From Alphaproteobacteria bacterium (GTDB lineage Bacteria; Pseudomonadota; Alphaproteobacteria; UBA9219), in assembly GCA_009779745.1 (NCBI GenBank), contig WRDR01000001.1, positions 1 to 64,000 on the forward strand: a stretch of DNA of 64,000 bases, in the 5' to 3' direction. Made by a program: the position numbers and the translations under genes. Shown here in pieces: positions 35,996 to 44,412 of this stretch. Numbering within the stretch: the first letter of the stretch is position 1; every line of letters starts with the position of its first letter. The notes under the pieces were generated by a model that was not told the DNA's origin, made no database searches, and saw only the letters and a program-made list of their open reading frames with translations.

Positions 35996-36138
35996 TTACT
36001 TTACTCTATCCCCACCGGCATCTATTACTATAACTTCTTAGCATCGTGTTGTAAACTCTAAACCGTTATAGTAAATTTCTCTTTGAAATAACTAAAAAAA
36101 TAGTTTTTTTTGTTAATTTTTTTTGTATAATACAGCCG

Positions 36139-36236
36139 GGAGGTTGTTCATGGGCGAGTCTTCATGTTAATCTGGTCAGGGTCGAAAGACAGCAGCCACC
36201 GCATGTTATATTCGGGTCGTGCTCAGCCTCCTTTTT
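36139..36236 (+). ncRNA. ffs: 4.5S SRP RNA
   Basis: The conserved apical loop CTGGTCAGGGTCGAAAGACAGCAGCC matches the SRP domain IV (GGTCAGG...GGAA-type tetraloop...AGCAGCC). The ends GGAGGTTG and CAGCCTCC pair to close the rod, and a T tract follows as terminator. A TATAAT box lies at 36126-36131, just upstream. The usual alphaproteobacterial order ffs-dnaX-ybaB-recR is kept. Confidence 0.93.
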
Positions 36237-36254
36237 TACTCAATAGGAATTACT

Positions 36255-38027
36255 GTGTCGGAATTATTTCAAGAAAAAACAGAAAAAAAACCGTATCTAG
36301 TTTTGGCTAGGAAGTACCGCCCGATGGCGTTTTCTCAGCTTATAGGACAAGAGGCTATGGTTCGTACGCTGACGAATGCCATAGAAAAGGGACGTATTCC
36401 CAGCGCATGGATTCTTACTGGAGTAAGAGGTGTTGGAAAAACAACTACCGCCAGAATCATTGCCAGAGCCCTGAATTGTGTTGGTAAGGACGGCAAGTCC
36501 TCTGAGACTATAACTCCTTGCGGAGAGTGTCCGTCTTGCAAATCTATTTTATCGGACAGCAACGTTGATGTTATGGAAATGGACGCTGCTTCCAGAACCA
36601 GAGTTGACGACATCAGAGAAGATATTATCAAAGAAGTAAGTTATGCTCCTGTTTCTTCAAGGTATAAAATATATATATTGGACGAAGTGCATATGCTGTC
36701 TTCCAATGCGTTTAATGCTCTGTTGAAGACGCTGGAAGAGCCGCCGCCTCATACGAAATTCATATTTGCTACGACAGAGATTCGTAAAGTGCCGGTGACT
36801 ATATTGTCTAGGTGCCAGCGGTTTGACTTGAAAAGAGTTTCCAGTGACGAGCTGTTTTCGCATTTTGTGAAAATAGCGGCGGAAGAAGGAATAACTGCGG
36901 AAGAAGAGGCTGTAAGGCTTATAGCAAAAGCAGCGGACGGCTCTGTGCGTGACGGGCTTAGTCTTCTGGATCAGGCTATTTCCAAAGGCAACGGAGCTGT
37001 TTACAGTGCTGATGTACAAGAGATGCTGGGACTTATTGATAAGGCAAAGACAGTAGATTTGTGTTTGCAGATATTCAGAGGGCAGACTATTGAGATGCTT
37101 TCAGGGCTGGAACAGTTGTTTTTATCTGCGACTGAGCCGGTACAGGTTCTGAAAGATTTGTGTGATTTTGTGCATGTTCTGACCAGGGGACAGGTTATAA
37201 AGGATTTTGCCGATTCGTCTATGGTGACAGAGTATGAGAGAACTCTTTTGACAGAACTAAAGGACATTAAGATTTCAGCATTGGCAAGAGCATGGCAGAT
37301 TCTGCTTAAAGGCATTTCGGAAGTACAGTATGCGCCGGATCCTGTAAAAGCATTGGAAATGGTGCTGATACGGCTTGTTCATGCGGCGGACTTGCCGGTG
37401 CCTATGGAGCTGGTGAAGAAGGTCAAAGAGGTTATGGCTAATTCCGAGATTGCGGTAAACAGGACGGTTGAACAGAAGCCTGTTATATTTTCCGAATCTG
37501 CCATAGAGGGAAAAAAAAAATCGATAGAGAATAAGAGTCCAGCGGAACAAGTTGATGTAAAAGATGAGCTTATAGATATAAGTGGAATGAATTACAAACA
37601 GATAGTCAATCTTTTTGATGTAAAACACGAAGCAGAACTGTTTTCTATACTGTATGACAACGTGCATTTTGTGAAAATGGATTCTTCCAATGCTGTTCTG
37701 GATTTGCGCATAGAAGGTGAGGTGCCCAAGGATTTTTGCGGGAGAGTCTGTGCATGTCTGAACAAGTGGACTGGTAAAAAATGGACTATAAATACATCGC
37801 TGACAGAAGGGGAATCCAGCCTGAAAGAGATTGAGGCTATGAATAAAAAGGCTCTGAGAGAAAGAGCACTTGCGAATCCCATAGTAGATGCTGTAATTAA
37901 GACTTTTCCGGGTGCTGAAATCTTAGAGTTGAGGAAGAGTGTATTCCCCTTCGCTGGCGAAGGGGTGGCAGCGGCAGAGCAAAGCGAAGCCGCTGCCGGG
38001 GCAGTGGTAGAAGGCAGCGATGAATAA
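36255..38027 (+). CDS. dnaX: DNA polymerase III subunits gamma/tau
   Basis: 590 residues from GTG at 36255 (AGGA 7 bases upstream); the ATG at 36219 lies within the 4.5S RNA. AAA+ clamp loader: ARKYRPMAFSQLIGQE, Walker A TGVRGVGKTTTARIIARAL, zinc module CGECPSCKSI, Walker B IYILDEVHML, sensor 1 TTEIRKVPVTILSRCQRF. The tau-like C-terminal region follows from ~370. The last 23 codons before the end are encoded by the double-palindrome element (37941-38009), giving FPFAGEGVAAAEQSEAAAGAVV after the natural-looking FPGAEILELRKS. A poly-A run (37509-37519, AAAAAAAAA) could permit frameshifting to gamma. Confidence 0.95.
   Translation: MSELFQEKTEKKPYLVLARKYRPMAFSQLIGQEAMVRTLTNAIEKGRIPSAWILTGVRGVGKTTTARIIARALNCVGKDGKSSETITPCGECPSCKSILSDSNVDVMEMDAASRTRVDDIREDIIKEVSYAPVSSRYKIYILDEVHMLSSNAFNALLKTLEEPPPHTKFIFATTEIRKVPVTILSRCQRFDLKRVSSDELFSHFVKIAAEEGITAEEEAVRLIAKAADGSVRDGLSLLDQAISKGNGAVYSADVQEMLGLIDKAKTVDLCLQIFRGQTIEMLSGLEQLFLSATEPVQVLKDLCDFVHVLTRGQVIKDFADSSMVTEYERTLLTELKDIKISALARAWQILLKGISEVQYAPDPVKALEMVLIRLVHAADLPVPMELVKKVKEVMANSEIAVNRTVEQKPVIFSESAIEGKKKSIENKSPAEQVDVKDELIDISGMNYKQIVNLFDVKHEAELFSILYDNVHFVKMDSSNAVLDLRIEGEVPKDFCGRVCACLNKWTGKKWTINTSLTEGESSLKEIEAMNKKALRERALANPIVDAVIKTFPGAEILELRKSVFPFAGEGVAAAEQSEAAAGAVVEGSDE
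37941..38009 (+). repeat. double-palindrome element, copy 3, inside dnaX
   Basis: 69 bp, exactly 23 codons. Outer hairpin CCCCTTCGCTGGCGAAGGGG, inner hairpin GCAGCGGC / GCCGCTGC, tail CGGGGCAGTGGTA. It lies in frame, adding an Ala/Gly-rich C-terminal tail before the final EGSDE. It shares the outer hairpin and tail with the copies at 68-137 and 906-973. Confidence 0.9.
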
Positions 38028-38067
38028 CATAATTTATGAGTTAACTACTTTATAAAGGAGCAAAAAA

Positions 38068-38391
38068 ATGCTTAATATCGGAAACATGATGAAACAGGTT
38101 ACTGCGATGCAGTCTAAAATGGCGGACATGCAGAATAAATTGGCAGAAATGGAGATTACAGGACAATCCGGCGGCAGCAAGGTTTCAGTTGTCATCAACG
38201 GCAAGTCAGAGCTGAAAAAAATATCCATAGATTCCACTTTATTAGTGCCTGAAGAAAAGGAAATGCTGGAGGATCTCATAGTAGCGGCTATGGGTGCTGC
38301 CAAGCAGCAGGCGGATAGTATAGTTGCTAAGGAAACAGAAGCAGTCATGGGAGGAATTAAATTACCTCCGGGTATTAAACTGCCGATGTGA
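38068..38391 (+). CDS. ybaB: YbaB/EbfC nucleoid-associated protein
   Basis: 107 residues. NIGNMMKQVTAMQSKMADMQNKLAEMEITGQSGGSKVSVVINGKSELKKISID is the family's helix plus tweezer-strand pattern. A small DNA-binding dimer. Between dnaX and recR, the near-universal order. RBS AAGGAG precedes ATG. Confidence 0.95.
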   Translation: MLNIGNMMKQVTAMQSKMADMQNKLAEMEITGQSGGSKVSVVINGKSELKKISIDSTLLVPEEKEMLEDLIVAAMGAAKQQADSIVAKETEAVMGGIKLPPGIKLPM

Positions 38392-38395
38392 TAAA

Positions 38396-38983
38396 ATGTC
38401 TCCTTTGGAAAACCTCATAAAGCAATTATCCAAACTGCCCGGGCTCGGAAGCAGGTCTGCGCGGAGAGCGGTTCTGCACATGCTGAAAAAAAAGGATACT
38501 GTCATGATGCCGCTCATAGACGCTATGAGTACCGTAGCGGACAATATACAAATATGCTCGCTGTGCGGAAACCTGAGCGAGTCTCAGGTGTGCGGAATCT
38601 GCTCTGATGAAAGGCGGGACAGAAGCACCATATGCGTAGTAGAGGATATAGCCGACTTATGGGCTATGGAAAGAAGCGGAGCCTACAGAGGGCTGTATCA
38701 TGTGCTCGGAGGAACATTGTCTGCCCTAGACGGCGTACAGCCCGAAGACTTGAAAATAGAAGAGTTGGTTCTCAGGGCAAACAGTATTGATGTCAAAGAA
38801 ATAATACTGGCTCTTAATGCAACGGTTGAAGGAGCTGCCACAATACACTATCTTACGGAGTGTTTGGAACCCGCTTCCGTAGTTGTTTCCAAATTAGCCC
38901 ACGGACTCCCGGTCGGGGGCGAACTGGACTATCTTGATGACGGGACGTTAATAGCTGCCGTTAAGGCGAGAAGAGTTGGTTAA
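38396..38983 (+). CDS. recR: recombination protein RecR
   Basis: 195 residues from ATG at 38396, four bases after the ybaB stop; an earlier ATG at 38324 overlaps ybaB and is unlikely. Helix-hairpin-helix LIKQLSKLPGLGSRSARRAVLHML, four-Cys zinc finger CSLCGNLSESQVCGICSD, then Toprim with VVEDIADLWAMERSGAYRGLYHVLGG. It works with RecO and RecF in gap repair. Confidence 0.96.
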   Translation: MSPLENLIKQLSKLPGLGSRSARRAVLHMLKKKDTVMMPLIDAMSTVADNIQICSLCGNLSESQVCGICSDERRDRSTICVVEDIADLWAMERSGAYRGLYHVLGGTLSALDGVQPEDLKIEELVLRANSIDVKEIILALNATVEGAATIHYLTECLEPASVVVSKLAHGLPVGGELDYLDDGTLIAAVKARRVG

Positions 38984-39035
38984 TTAATAATTAGGAATTA
39001 GGAGTGAGGAGTGAGGTATTAGGGATTAGTTAATC
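38984..39035. repeat. heptamer array (AATTAGG/GAGTGAG)
   Basis: After recR: AATTAGG, AATTAGG, AGTGAGG, AGTGAGG, TATTAGG, GATTAG, a degenerate 7-bp series of the same type as at 22145-22170 and 61776-61792. Confidence 0.6.
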
Positions 39036-39065
39036 GAATGTAAGTAAAATCTTAATAATTATTGA

Positions 39066-39083
39066 CTAACAATCGATTGTTAG
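39066..39083. promoter_or_regulatory. perfect 18-bp palindrome
   Basis: CTAACAATC followed directly by its complement GATTGTTAG, about 100 bases upstream of the small gene at 39183. A symmetric site without a loop fits a dimeric-regulator operator better than a terminator. Confidence 0.45.
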
Positions 39084-39182
39084 CAGCTGCAAAATGCGGC
39101 TTGCTGTCTTGTTTTTGGTCGGGTATATCTATCGTTTCTAAGTCTCTTCATCGTAAAATATCTTTTAAGTACAAAGGGATAT

Positions 39183-39473
39183 ATGAATATAGGCATAATA
39201 GTTAATTCAAGATGCAAAGTTTGCCTTGTACACGATGGGTCGTTTGACGCAACGCCTCTGTGGGTGGGTTATCACGTAGATACAAGAAAATTAGAGATTA
39301 TTTACGATACCAGCGCTACCTATGAAATCGACTGGGAAGCGACCGATGAAATGAATATTTACTTGATGAAAATAAATAAAATCCTTATAATGAGAGTAGA
39401 GGACGGTAATCCCATAGAAGGGTTTGAAACTAGCTTTTTACGCCTAAAAGACGGAAAAGTAATGAATGAATAA
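39183..39473 (+). CDS. small hypothetical protein
   Basis: 96 residues, no signal or membrane segment, mixed strand-rich sequence (MNIGIIVNSRCKVCLVHDGSF ... LEIIYDTSATYEIDW). No family recognised. ATG after AAAGGGAT. A similar-sized gene follows 40 bases downstream on the same strand. Confidence 0.5.
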   Translation: MNIGIIVNSRCKVCLVHDGSFDATPLWVGYHVDTRKLEIIYDTSATYEIDWEATDEMNIYLMKINKILIMRVEDGNPIEGFETSFLRLKDGKVMNE

Positions 39474-39513
39474 TTTATAGATTTGATAATTTTATTAAAT
39501 AGGAATTATAACC

Positions 39514-39921
39514 ATGGCTGGCACTAGTTCATATACAACGGCTGAAATTCTCCAAAAGGCAATGCAGATTTGGAGAAGATTGGAAATTTCCGAACTGGAA
39601 CAGAAGATATTAGATTTTTTTGTGGAAAAAGCAGAGAAAAAAATAGTGGAAAAAATAAAAGCAGTTGCTTCTGCCGATATACAGATTGAGGATTTTAAAA
39701 AGTCTCCTGCGTTCTGGTTTATGATAATGGGAATGAATTTGGCTATTCAAGCACATGCGGAGTTTGCAAGAACTAAAGACGATGAGACGGGCAAAGGTAA
39801 AGGGGCTGGAACCAGAGGCGTGAAGTCTTACGAAACATGGAATAAAGAGAAAATAGCAGAACAAAAGGCAGCGCGTAAGCAGTTTGCAAAAAATATTGAC
39901 GCTCCAAAGAATACTCGTTGA
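39514..39921 (+). CDS. hypothetical helical protein
   Basis: 135 residues. Charged and helical (SELEQKILDFFVEKAEKKIVEKIKAVA), one short hydrophobic patch AFWFMIMGMNLAIQ that may be a membrane-association helix, and a Lys/Gly-rich tail. RBS-like AGGAATTATAACC before ATG. Not recognised. It may be cotranscribed with the preceding small gene. Confidence 0.5.
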   Translation: MAGTSSYTTAEILQKAMQIWRRLEISELEQKILDFFVEKAEKKIVEKIKAVASADIQIEDFKKSPAFWFMIMGMNLAIQAHAEFARTKDDETGKGKGAGTRGVKSYETWNKEKIAEQKAARKQFAKNIDAPKNTR

Positions 39922-40039
39922 TTTTCTGACAGCATAGTGCTGCATGATACGTTCTGGTAATAATTTTGTTACTATTACAATATAGACTCGCATATCAAGT
40001 TTCCAATTCCTAATTCCTCATTACTCTAAAGGTGCTTTA

Positions 40040-41692
40040 ATGTCTGACGAAGCAAATACTCCGCGCGAAGTTATGCCTTACGATGTCCTTGTCATAGGAG
40101 CAGGTCCTGCCGGACTAAGCTGCGCTATACGGGTAAAGCAAGAGGCTTCAAAAGCAGGTAAAGATATATCCGTATGCGTCATAGAAAAAGGCTCCGAGGT
40201 AGGGGCTCATGTTCTGTCAGGAGTAGCCATAGAAACTACTGCGCTTTCAGAGCTGTTCCCGGATTGGAAAGAGAAAGGGGTGCTGTCTTCTTTAGTGCCT
40301 GTTTCCAAAGATAGAATATCGTTTTTGACTAAGAGTATGAGTTTTCTGCTGCCGACTCCTCCGGCAATGAACAATCACGGAAATTATATCACTAGTCTCG
40401 GAGTGTTTGTAAGGTGGCTGGCAAGTCAGGCAGAAGAGCTGGGCGTAGAGATATATCCGGGCTTTGGAGGAGCGGAAGTTTTATATGATGATAAAGGAGC
40501 TGTTAAAGGAGTTGCTACCGGAGACATGGGCATAGGAAAAGACGGGAAGCCCGGCTCTAGGTTTGCGCGAGGCGTTGAATTACACGCAAAACAGACGATA
40601 TTTGCGGAAGGGTGCAGAGGCTCTTTGACTGCGAAGGTAATAGAGAAATACAATTTGGCTGCTGATTGCGATCCTCAGTCTTACGGGCTGGGAGTAAAAG
40701 AGATATGGGAGGTTCAGCCTGAAAATTTCAGTGCAGGGCTTGTTCAGCACACTATGGGTTATCCTGTAGATATAGCGACTTACGGAGGTTCGTTCGTGTA
40801 TCACTGGAAGGACAACAAAGTAATGCTTGGTTTTATTACAGGCCTTGACTATCAGAACACGTATCTGTCTCCTTACGAGGAGTTTCAGAAATTCAAACTG
40901 CACCCGAAGATAAAGAAAGTACTCGGGAAAGGGAAGAGAATAGCCTACGGAGCAAGAGCCATATCAGAAGGCGGGCTTCAGTCTATACCGAAACTCTCTT
41001 TTGCAGGTGGAGCACTTGTAGGAGACGCTGCCGGTTTTCTGAACATGCCTAAGATAAAAGGGACGCATACTGCGATGAAATCCGGAATTCTTGCGGCGGA
41101 CGCTGTTATGGAGGCGTTAGGTAAGAATGAAACAGAGCCTTCTTCCTATCAGGAAAGATTTGAGAAATCGTGGCTGTACAAAGAGCTGTACGCTGCAAGA
41201 AACATACGTCCTTCTTTCCACTACGGATTTTTATTCGGTCTTATGTGGAGCGGCTTGGACAGTATGATTCTAAGAGGTCATGCTCCTTTTACATTCCGCA
41301 CAAAGCGCGAGGACTATGAGGCGACAAAGCCGGCAACAGAGTGTAAGAAAATAGTCTATCCTAAACCGGACGGAGTTATTACTTTTGATAAAACATCATC
41401 TGTATTTTTGGCTAATGTATTTCACGAGGAGGATCAGCCGTCTCATTTGAAGGTGAAGGACTGGAACATAGAGAACAATGTTACTATTCCGATATACGAT
41501 GCCCCTGAAACAAGATACTGTCCGGCAGGAGTTTACGAGTTAGTCCAAGATGAGCCAAACGGCAAGCCCAGACTTCAGATAAATGCCAGCAACTGTGTGC
41601 ATTGTAAGACGTGCGACATTAAGGATCCCAGACAAAACATAGAGTGGGTAGTGCCGGAAGGCGGCGGCGGTCCGAATTATCAGGAAATGTAA
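40040..41692 (+). CDS. electron transfer flavoprotein-ubiquinone oxidoreductase
   Basis: 550 residues. FAD motif VLVIGAGPAGLSCAIRV near the N-terminus, GSEVGAHVLSGVAIE, then a membrane-dipping quinone site, and a C-terminal 4Fe-4S cluster with the ligands in CPAGVYE and CVHCKTCDIKDPRQNIEW. It passes electrons from ETF (fatty-acid and amino-acid dehydrogenases) to the quinone pool. Full length; a hairpin terminator follows at 41700-41728. Confidence 0.95.
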   Translation: MSDEANTPREVMPYDVLVIGAGPAGLSCAIRVKQEASKAGKDISVCVIEKGSEVGAHVLSGVAIETTALSELFPDWKEKGVLSSLVPVSKDRISFLTKSMSFLLPTPPAMNNHGNYITSLGVFVRWLASQAEELGVEIYPGFGGAEVLYDDKGAVKGVATGDMGIGKDGKPGSRFARGVELHAKQTIFAEGCRGSLTAKVIEKYNLAADCDPQSYGLGVKEIWEVQPENFSAGLVQHTMGYPVDIATYGGSFVYHWKDNKVMLGFITGLDYQNTYLSPYEEFQKFKLHPKIKKVLGKGKRIAYGARAISEGGLQSIPKLSFAGGALVGDAAGFLNMPKIKGTHTAMKSGILAADAVMEALGKNETEPSSYQERFEKSWLYKELYAARNIRPSFHYGFLFGLMWSGLDSMILRGHAPFTFRTKREDYEATKPATECKKIVYPKPDGVITFDKTSSVFLANVFHEEDQPSHLKVKDWNIENNVTIPIYDAPETRYCPAGVYELVQDEPNGKPRLQINASNCVHCKTCDIKDPRQNIEWVVPEGGGGPNYQEM

Positions 41693-41699
41693 AAGTAAT

Positions 41700-41728
41700 G
41701 TAGAATGTAAAATAATTTTACATTCTAC
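41700..41728. terminator. inverted heptamer hairpin after ETF-QO
   Basis: GTAGAATGTAAAAT (41700-41713) pairs perfectly with ATTTTACATTCTAC (41715-41728). It is AT-rich with no long T tract, so it may act by a different mechanism than a classical terminator. Confidence 0.6.
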
Positions 41729-41834
41729 TTATTCTTTCAGCTCCGCACTTCAAAAAAGGGCTTTTAAAAAGTCAGAAATATGTTTATTATCAGAATCCCA
41801 CTTCCTCTTAACTTTATTTGCATCTCAAATCGTC

Positions 41835-43103
41835 ATGACTAAAAATATTCTTGCCCTTGCTGTTTTCGCTCTCGCTGTTTCTGTCGGAACAGCTTATGCT
41901 CAAAGCTCTTCTTTCCCGAAAATGGATTCCAAAATCGCCGTAGTCGTCAATGACTCCATCATCTCTAACGTAGACATTGAAAATCGCATACGCCTCATGC
42001 TCCTTTCCGCAGGTCTGCAGGACAGCTTGGAAGTCAGATCTCATCTCCTCCCTCAGGTCATAAGAACTCTCATTGAAGAACAACTCCAAGCCCAAGAAGC
42101 CAAACGCTATAACATCTCTGTTCCTAAGGACGAGGTCGAGGCTGTCATGAACCAAATTGCCAAAGACAACCAAATCCCTATGTCTATGGCTGACTTCCTC
42201 CGCTCTCAAGGCATCTCGCCTTCCTCTATGGAAAATCAGATCAGAAGTACTTTGCTCTGGAATAAACTAATCCAAGTCGCAGTCCGCCCCTCCGTCGAAG
42301 TAGGCGAAGGCGAAATTGACGCTATGATAGAGCGTATGCGTCAAAACGCCGGCAAAGAGGAATTCCTCGTAAGCGGTATTTTCCTCGCTGTTGATAATCC
42401 TAAAAATGAACCACAGGTGCTGGAACTTGCTCATAATCTGGCCGCTAAGATTAAACAAGGCGCTCCTTTTTCCGCTATCGCCATGCAGTTCTCTCAAAGC
42501 TCTGATGCTGCTCAGGGCGGCGACATTGGCTGGGTGCAGCAAGGGCAGCTGTCCTCCGGCATTGATAAATTCCTCGCCTCTGCTTCTCAAGGTGAGATAA
42601 GCGATCCCATCAGAACTGCAGACGGCTTCTACATCATAGGCGTTCGGGATAAGCGTACAATAGTAGTCGGAGACCCTAACAAGGCTGCTCTCTCTCTCAT
42701 ACAGCTTTTTCACCCTTACGATGTTGATTCTAAAGACGCTGTATTGGCGGAAGCTGCGGCAGTTAGGGCGGCATTCAAAAGCTGCGCCGCCATTAACAGT
42801 GATTTGAAAAAATTTCCTAATTGGAGATCTCAGAAATTGAATAATCTGCCGCTGGCTACTGCTCCCGAGTGGATTGCTGACAAGGTTAGGCACTTGAATA
42901 TCGGCGGTGCTTCCGAGATACTGGAAACTGATAAGGGTGCGGTTATTCTTTTTGTTTGCGACAAACAGGACATCACCGGCGTAGACAGAGAAAACATCAT
43001 GCGCTCAATAGGGACTGAAAAACTGGAAATGCAGGCTAGAAGATTCCTAAGCGATCTGCGCAAAAAAGCCCACATTGATATGAGAATAGGTAATCAGTTG
43101 TGA
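41835..43103 (+). CDS. surA: periplasmic peptidyl-prolyl isomerase SurA
   Basis: 422 residues. Signal peptide (ILALAVFALAVSVGTAYAQ), SurA N-terminal domain with KIAVVVNDSIISNVDIENRIRLM, and a parvulin PPIase domain with GKEEFLVSGIFLAVDNPK ... GAPFSAIAMQFSQSSDAAQGGDIGWVQQGQLS. A second, degenerate parvulin-like region follows (VGDPNKAALSLIQLF). Chaperone for outer-membrane proteins. Standalone here, without lptD or pdxA next to it. Confidence 0.92.
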   Translation: MTKNILALAVFALAVSVGTAYAQSSSFPKMDSKIAVVVNDSIISNVDIENRIRLMLLSAGLQDSLEVRSHLLPQVIRTLIEEQLQAQEAKRYNISVPKDEVEAVMNQIAKDNQIPMSMADFLRSQGISPSSMENQIRSTLLWNKLIQVAVRPSVEVGEGEIDAMIERMRQNAGKEEFLVSGIFLAVDNPKNEPQVLELAHNLAAKIKQGAPFSAIAMQFSQSSDAAQGGDIGWVQQGQLSSGIDKFLASASQGEISDPIRTADGFYIIGVRDKRTIVVGDPNKAALSLIQLFHPYDVDSKDAVLAEAAAVRAAFKSCAAINSDLKKFPNWRSQKLNNLPLATAPEWIADKVRHLNIGGASEILETDKGAVILFVCDKQDITGVDRENIMRSIGTEKLEMQARRFLSDLRKKAHIDMRIGNQL

Positions 43104-43112
43104 TTTTAGTGA

Positions 43113-43150
43113 AGGCGGACTGGCCACCCGTAGCTTTAGCGTAGGGTGGC
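43113..43150 (-). repeat. palindromic element at the tRNA-Arg 3' end
   Basis: GCCACCC (43123-43129) pairs with GGGTGGC (43144-43150) around GTAGCTTTAGCGTA. It includes the tRNA's CCA complement and is preceded by GAAGGCGGA, as in the element beside tRNA-Pro. Confidence 0.6.
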
Positions 43151-43223
43151 GGACCCGATGCGATTTGAACGCACAACCTTTGCCTTCGGAGGGCAACGCT
43201 CTATCCAGTTGAGCTACGGATCC
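43147..43223 (-). tRNA. tRNA-Arg (CCG)
   Basis: Minus strand: acceptor GGATCCG with CGGGTCC, D-arm GCTCAACTGGATAGAGC, anticodon stem TTGCC/GGCAA around CTCCGAA (anticodon CCG), T-arm TGTGCGTTCAAATCGCAT. Discriminator G and CCA are encoded. Confidence 0.94.
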
Positions 43224-43237
43224 GTGAGGAAGAAAGT

Positions 43238-44311
43238 ATGACAAATAAAGGAGTTAGGCAAGAAAATACTATGAATATTTTTGAATTGAGTTTTGAAGAG
43301 CTTACAGAAGCGTTAATAAAGTTAGGGCTGCAAAAATATAGAGCAAAGCAGATATGGACTGCCGTATATTGCTTTGGAGCTAGGGATTTTTCAGATATAA
43401 CTGCGTTGAATAAAGAGACTAGGGAGCTGCTCGGCAAGCATTTTTCTTTAGAGAGGCCTGTTGTTTCCGTTTTGCAGAAGTCCGCTGACGGAACGCAGAA
43501 GTGGCTCTTAAAGAATAAGGACAATTCAGAAATAGAGTGCGTTTTTATTCCGGAAGAGGATAGGGGAGCATTATGCGTGTCCACTCAAGTAGGGTGCTTG
43601 ATGGGCTGCAAGTTTTGCAATACAGGGACGCAGGGGTTTGTTAGAAATCTTTCTGCGGGCGAGATTGTTTCTCAGATAATCGCAGTGAAGGATACTCTTA
43701 ATGACTGGGTTGCTGCGGACAACAGGCAGCTTTCCAATATAGTCCTGATGGGAATGGGCGAACCTTTGTACAACTATGACAATACGGCGAAGGCTGTGCG
43801 CAATATCATGAGAGATGACGGCATAGGCATAGGGAAAAGAAGAATAACGCTGTCTACGTGCGGAGTGGTGCCTATGATAGAGCGGTGCGGGCAGGAGCTG
43901 GAGGTTAACCTTGCAGTAAGTCTGCACGCTGTTACGGACGAGTTAAGAGATGAGCTTATTCCTATTAACAAGAAGTATCCTATTAAGGAGTTGTTGAAGG
44001 CGTGCAAAAATTATCCGGCTGCGAGCAATTCCAGAAGGATAACTTTTGAGTACGTGATGCTGAAGGGTGTCAATGACAGCATGGCAGATGCGAAAGAGTT
44101 GATACGACTGCTTCGGGGCATACATGCGAAAATAAACCTGATACCTTTTAATGAGTGGTCCGGCAGTCCGTATCAGAGTTCTGATTGGAAGGTGATAGAG
44201 AAGTTCGGAGACGTGCTGAACGAGGCAGGTTATGCGAGTCCGATAAGAACTCCGCGGGGTAGGGATATAATGGCTGCGTGCGGACAGCTTAGGTCTCAGA
44301 GTGTGGAGTGA
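43238..44311 (+). CDS. rlmN: dual-specificity 23S rRNA/tRNA adenine methyltransferase RlmN
   Basis: 357 residues, radical SAM. Cluster motif GCKFCNTGTQGF follows CVSTQVGCLMG. LSNIVLMGMGEPLYNYD, RRITLSTCGVVPMI, LAVSLHAV, and the C-terminal TPRGRDIMAACGQL with the second conserved Cys are all present. It makes m2A2503 in 23S rRNA and m2A37 in tRNA. ATG at 43238 follows GAGGAAGAAAGT; an internal ATG (MNIFELS) is less favoured. Confidence 0.95.
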   Translation: MTNKGVRQENTMNIFELSFEELTEALIKLGLQKYRAKQIWTAVYCFGARDFSDITALNKETRELLGKHFSLERPVVSVLQKSADGTQKWLLKNKDNSEIECVFIPEEDRGALCVSTQVGCLMGCKFCNTGTQGFVRNLSAGEIVSQIIAVKDTLNDWVAADNRQLSNIVLMGMGEPLYNYDNTAKAVRNIMRDDGIGIGKRRITLSTCGVVPMIERCGQELEVNLAVSLHAVTDELRDELIPINKKYPIKELLKACKNYPAASNSRRITFEYVMLKGVNDSMADAKELIRLLRGIHAKINLIPFNEWSGSPYQSSDWKVIEKFGDVLNEAGYASPIRTPRGRDIMAACGQLRSQSVE

Positions 44312-44319
44312 GGAAATAA

Positions 44320-44358
44320 AAAATGTAAAATTATTTTTCTCAGATAATTTTACATTTT
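44320..44358. terminator. heptamer-derived hairpin after rlmN
   Basis: AAAATGTAAAATTA (44320-44333) faces TAATTTTACATTTT (44345-44358) around TTTTTCTCAGA. More TTTCTATTC/TAAATTCTACA units follow. Confidence 0.6.
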
Positions 44359-44412
44359 CAATTTTCTATTCTAAACTTTAAATTCTACATTAAAAGAAAG
44401 AGGCGGGTTCAG

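Noticed and set aside
36219-36254. ATG at 36219 as the start of dnaX
   Set aside because: It falls within the 4.5S RNA; GTG at 36255 has a ribosome site and gives the normal N-terminus.
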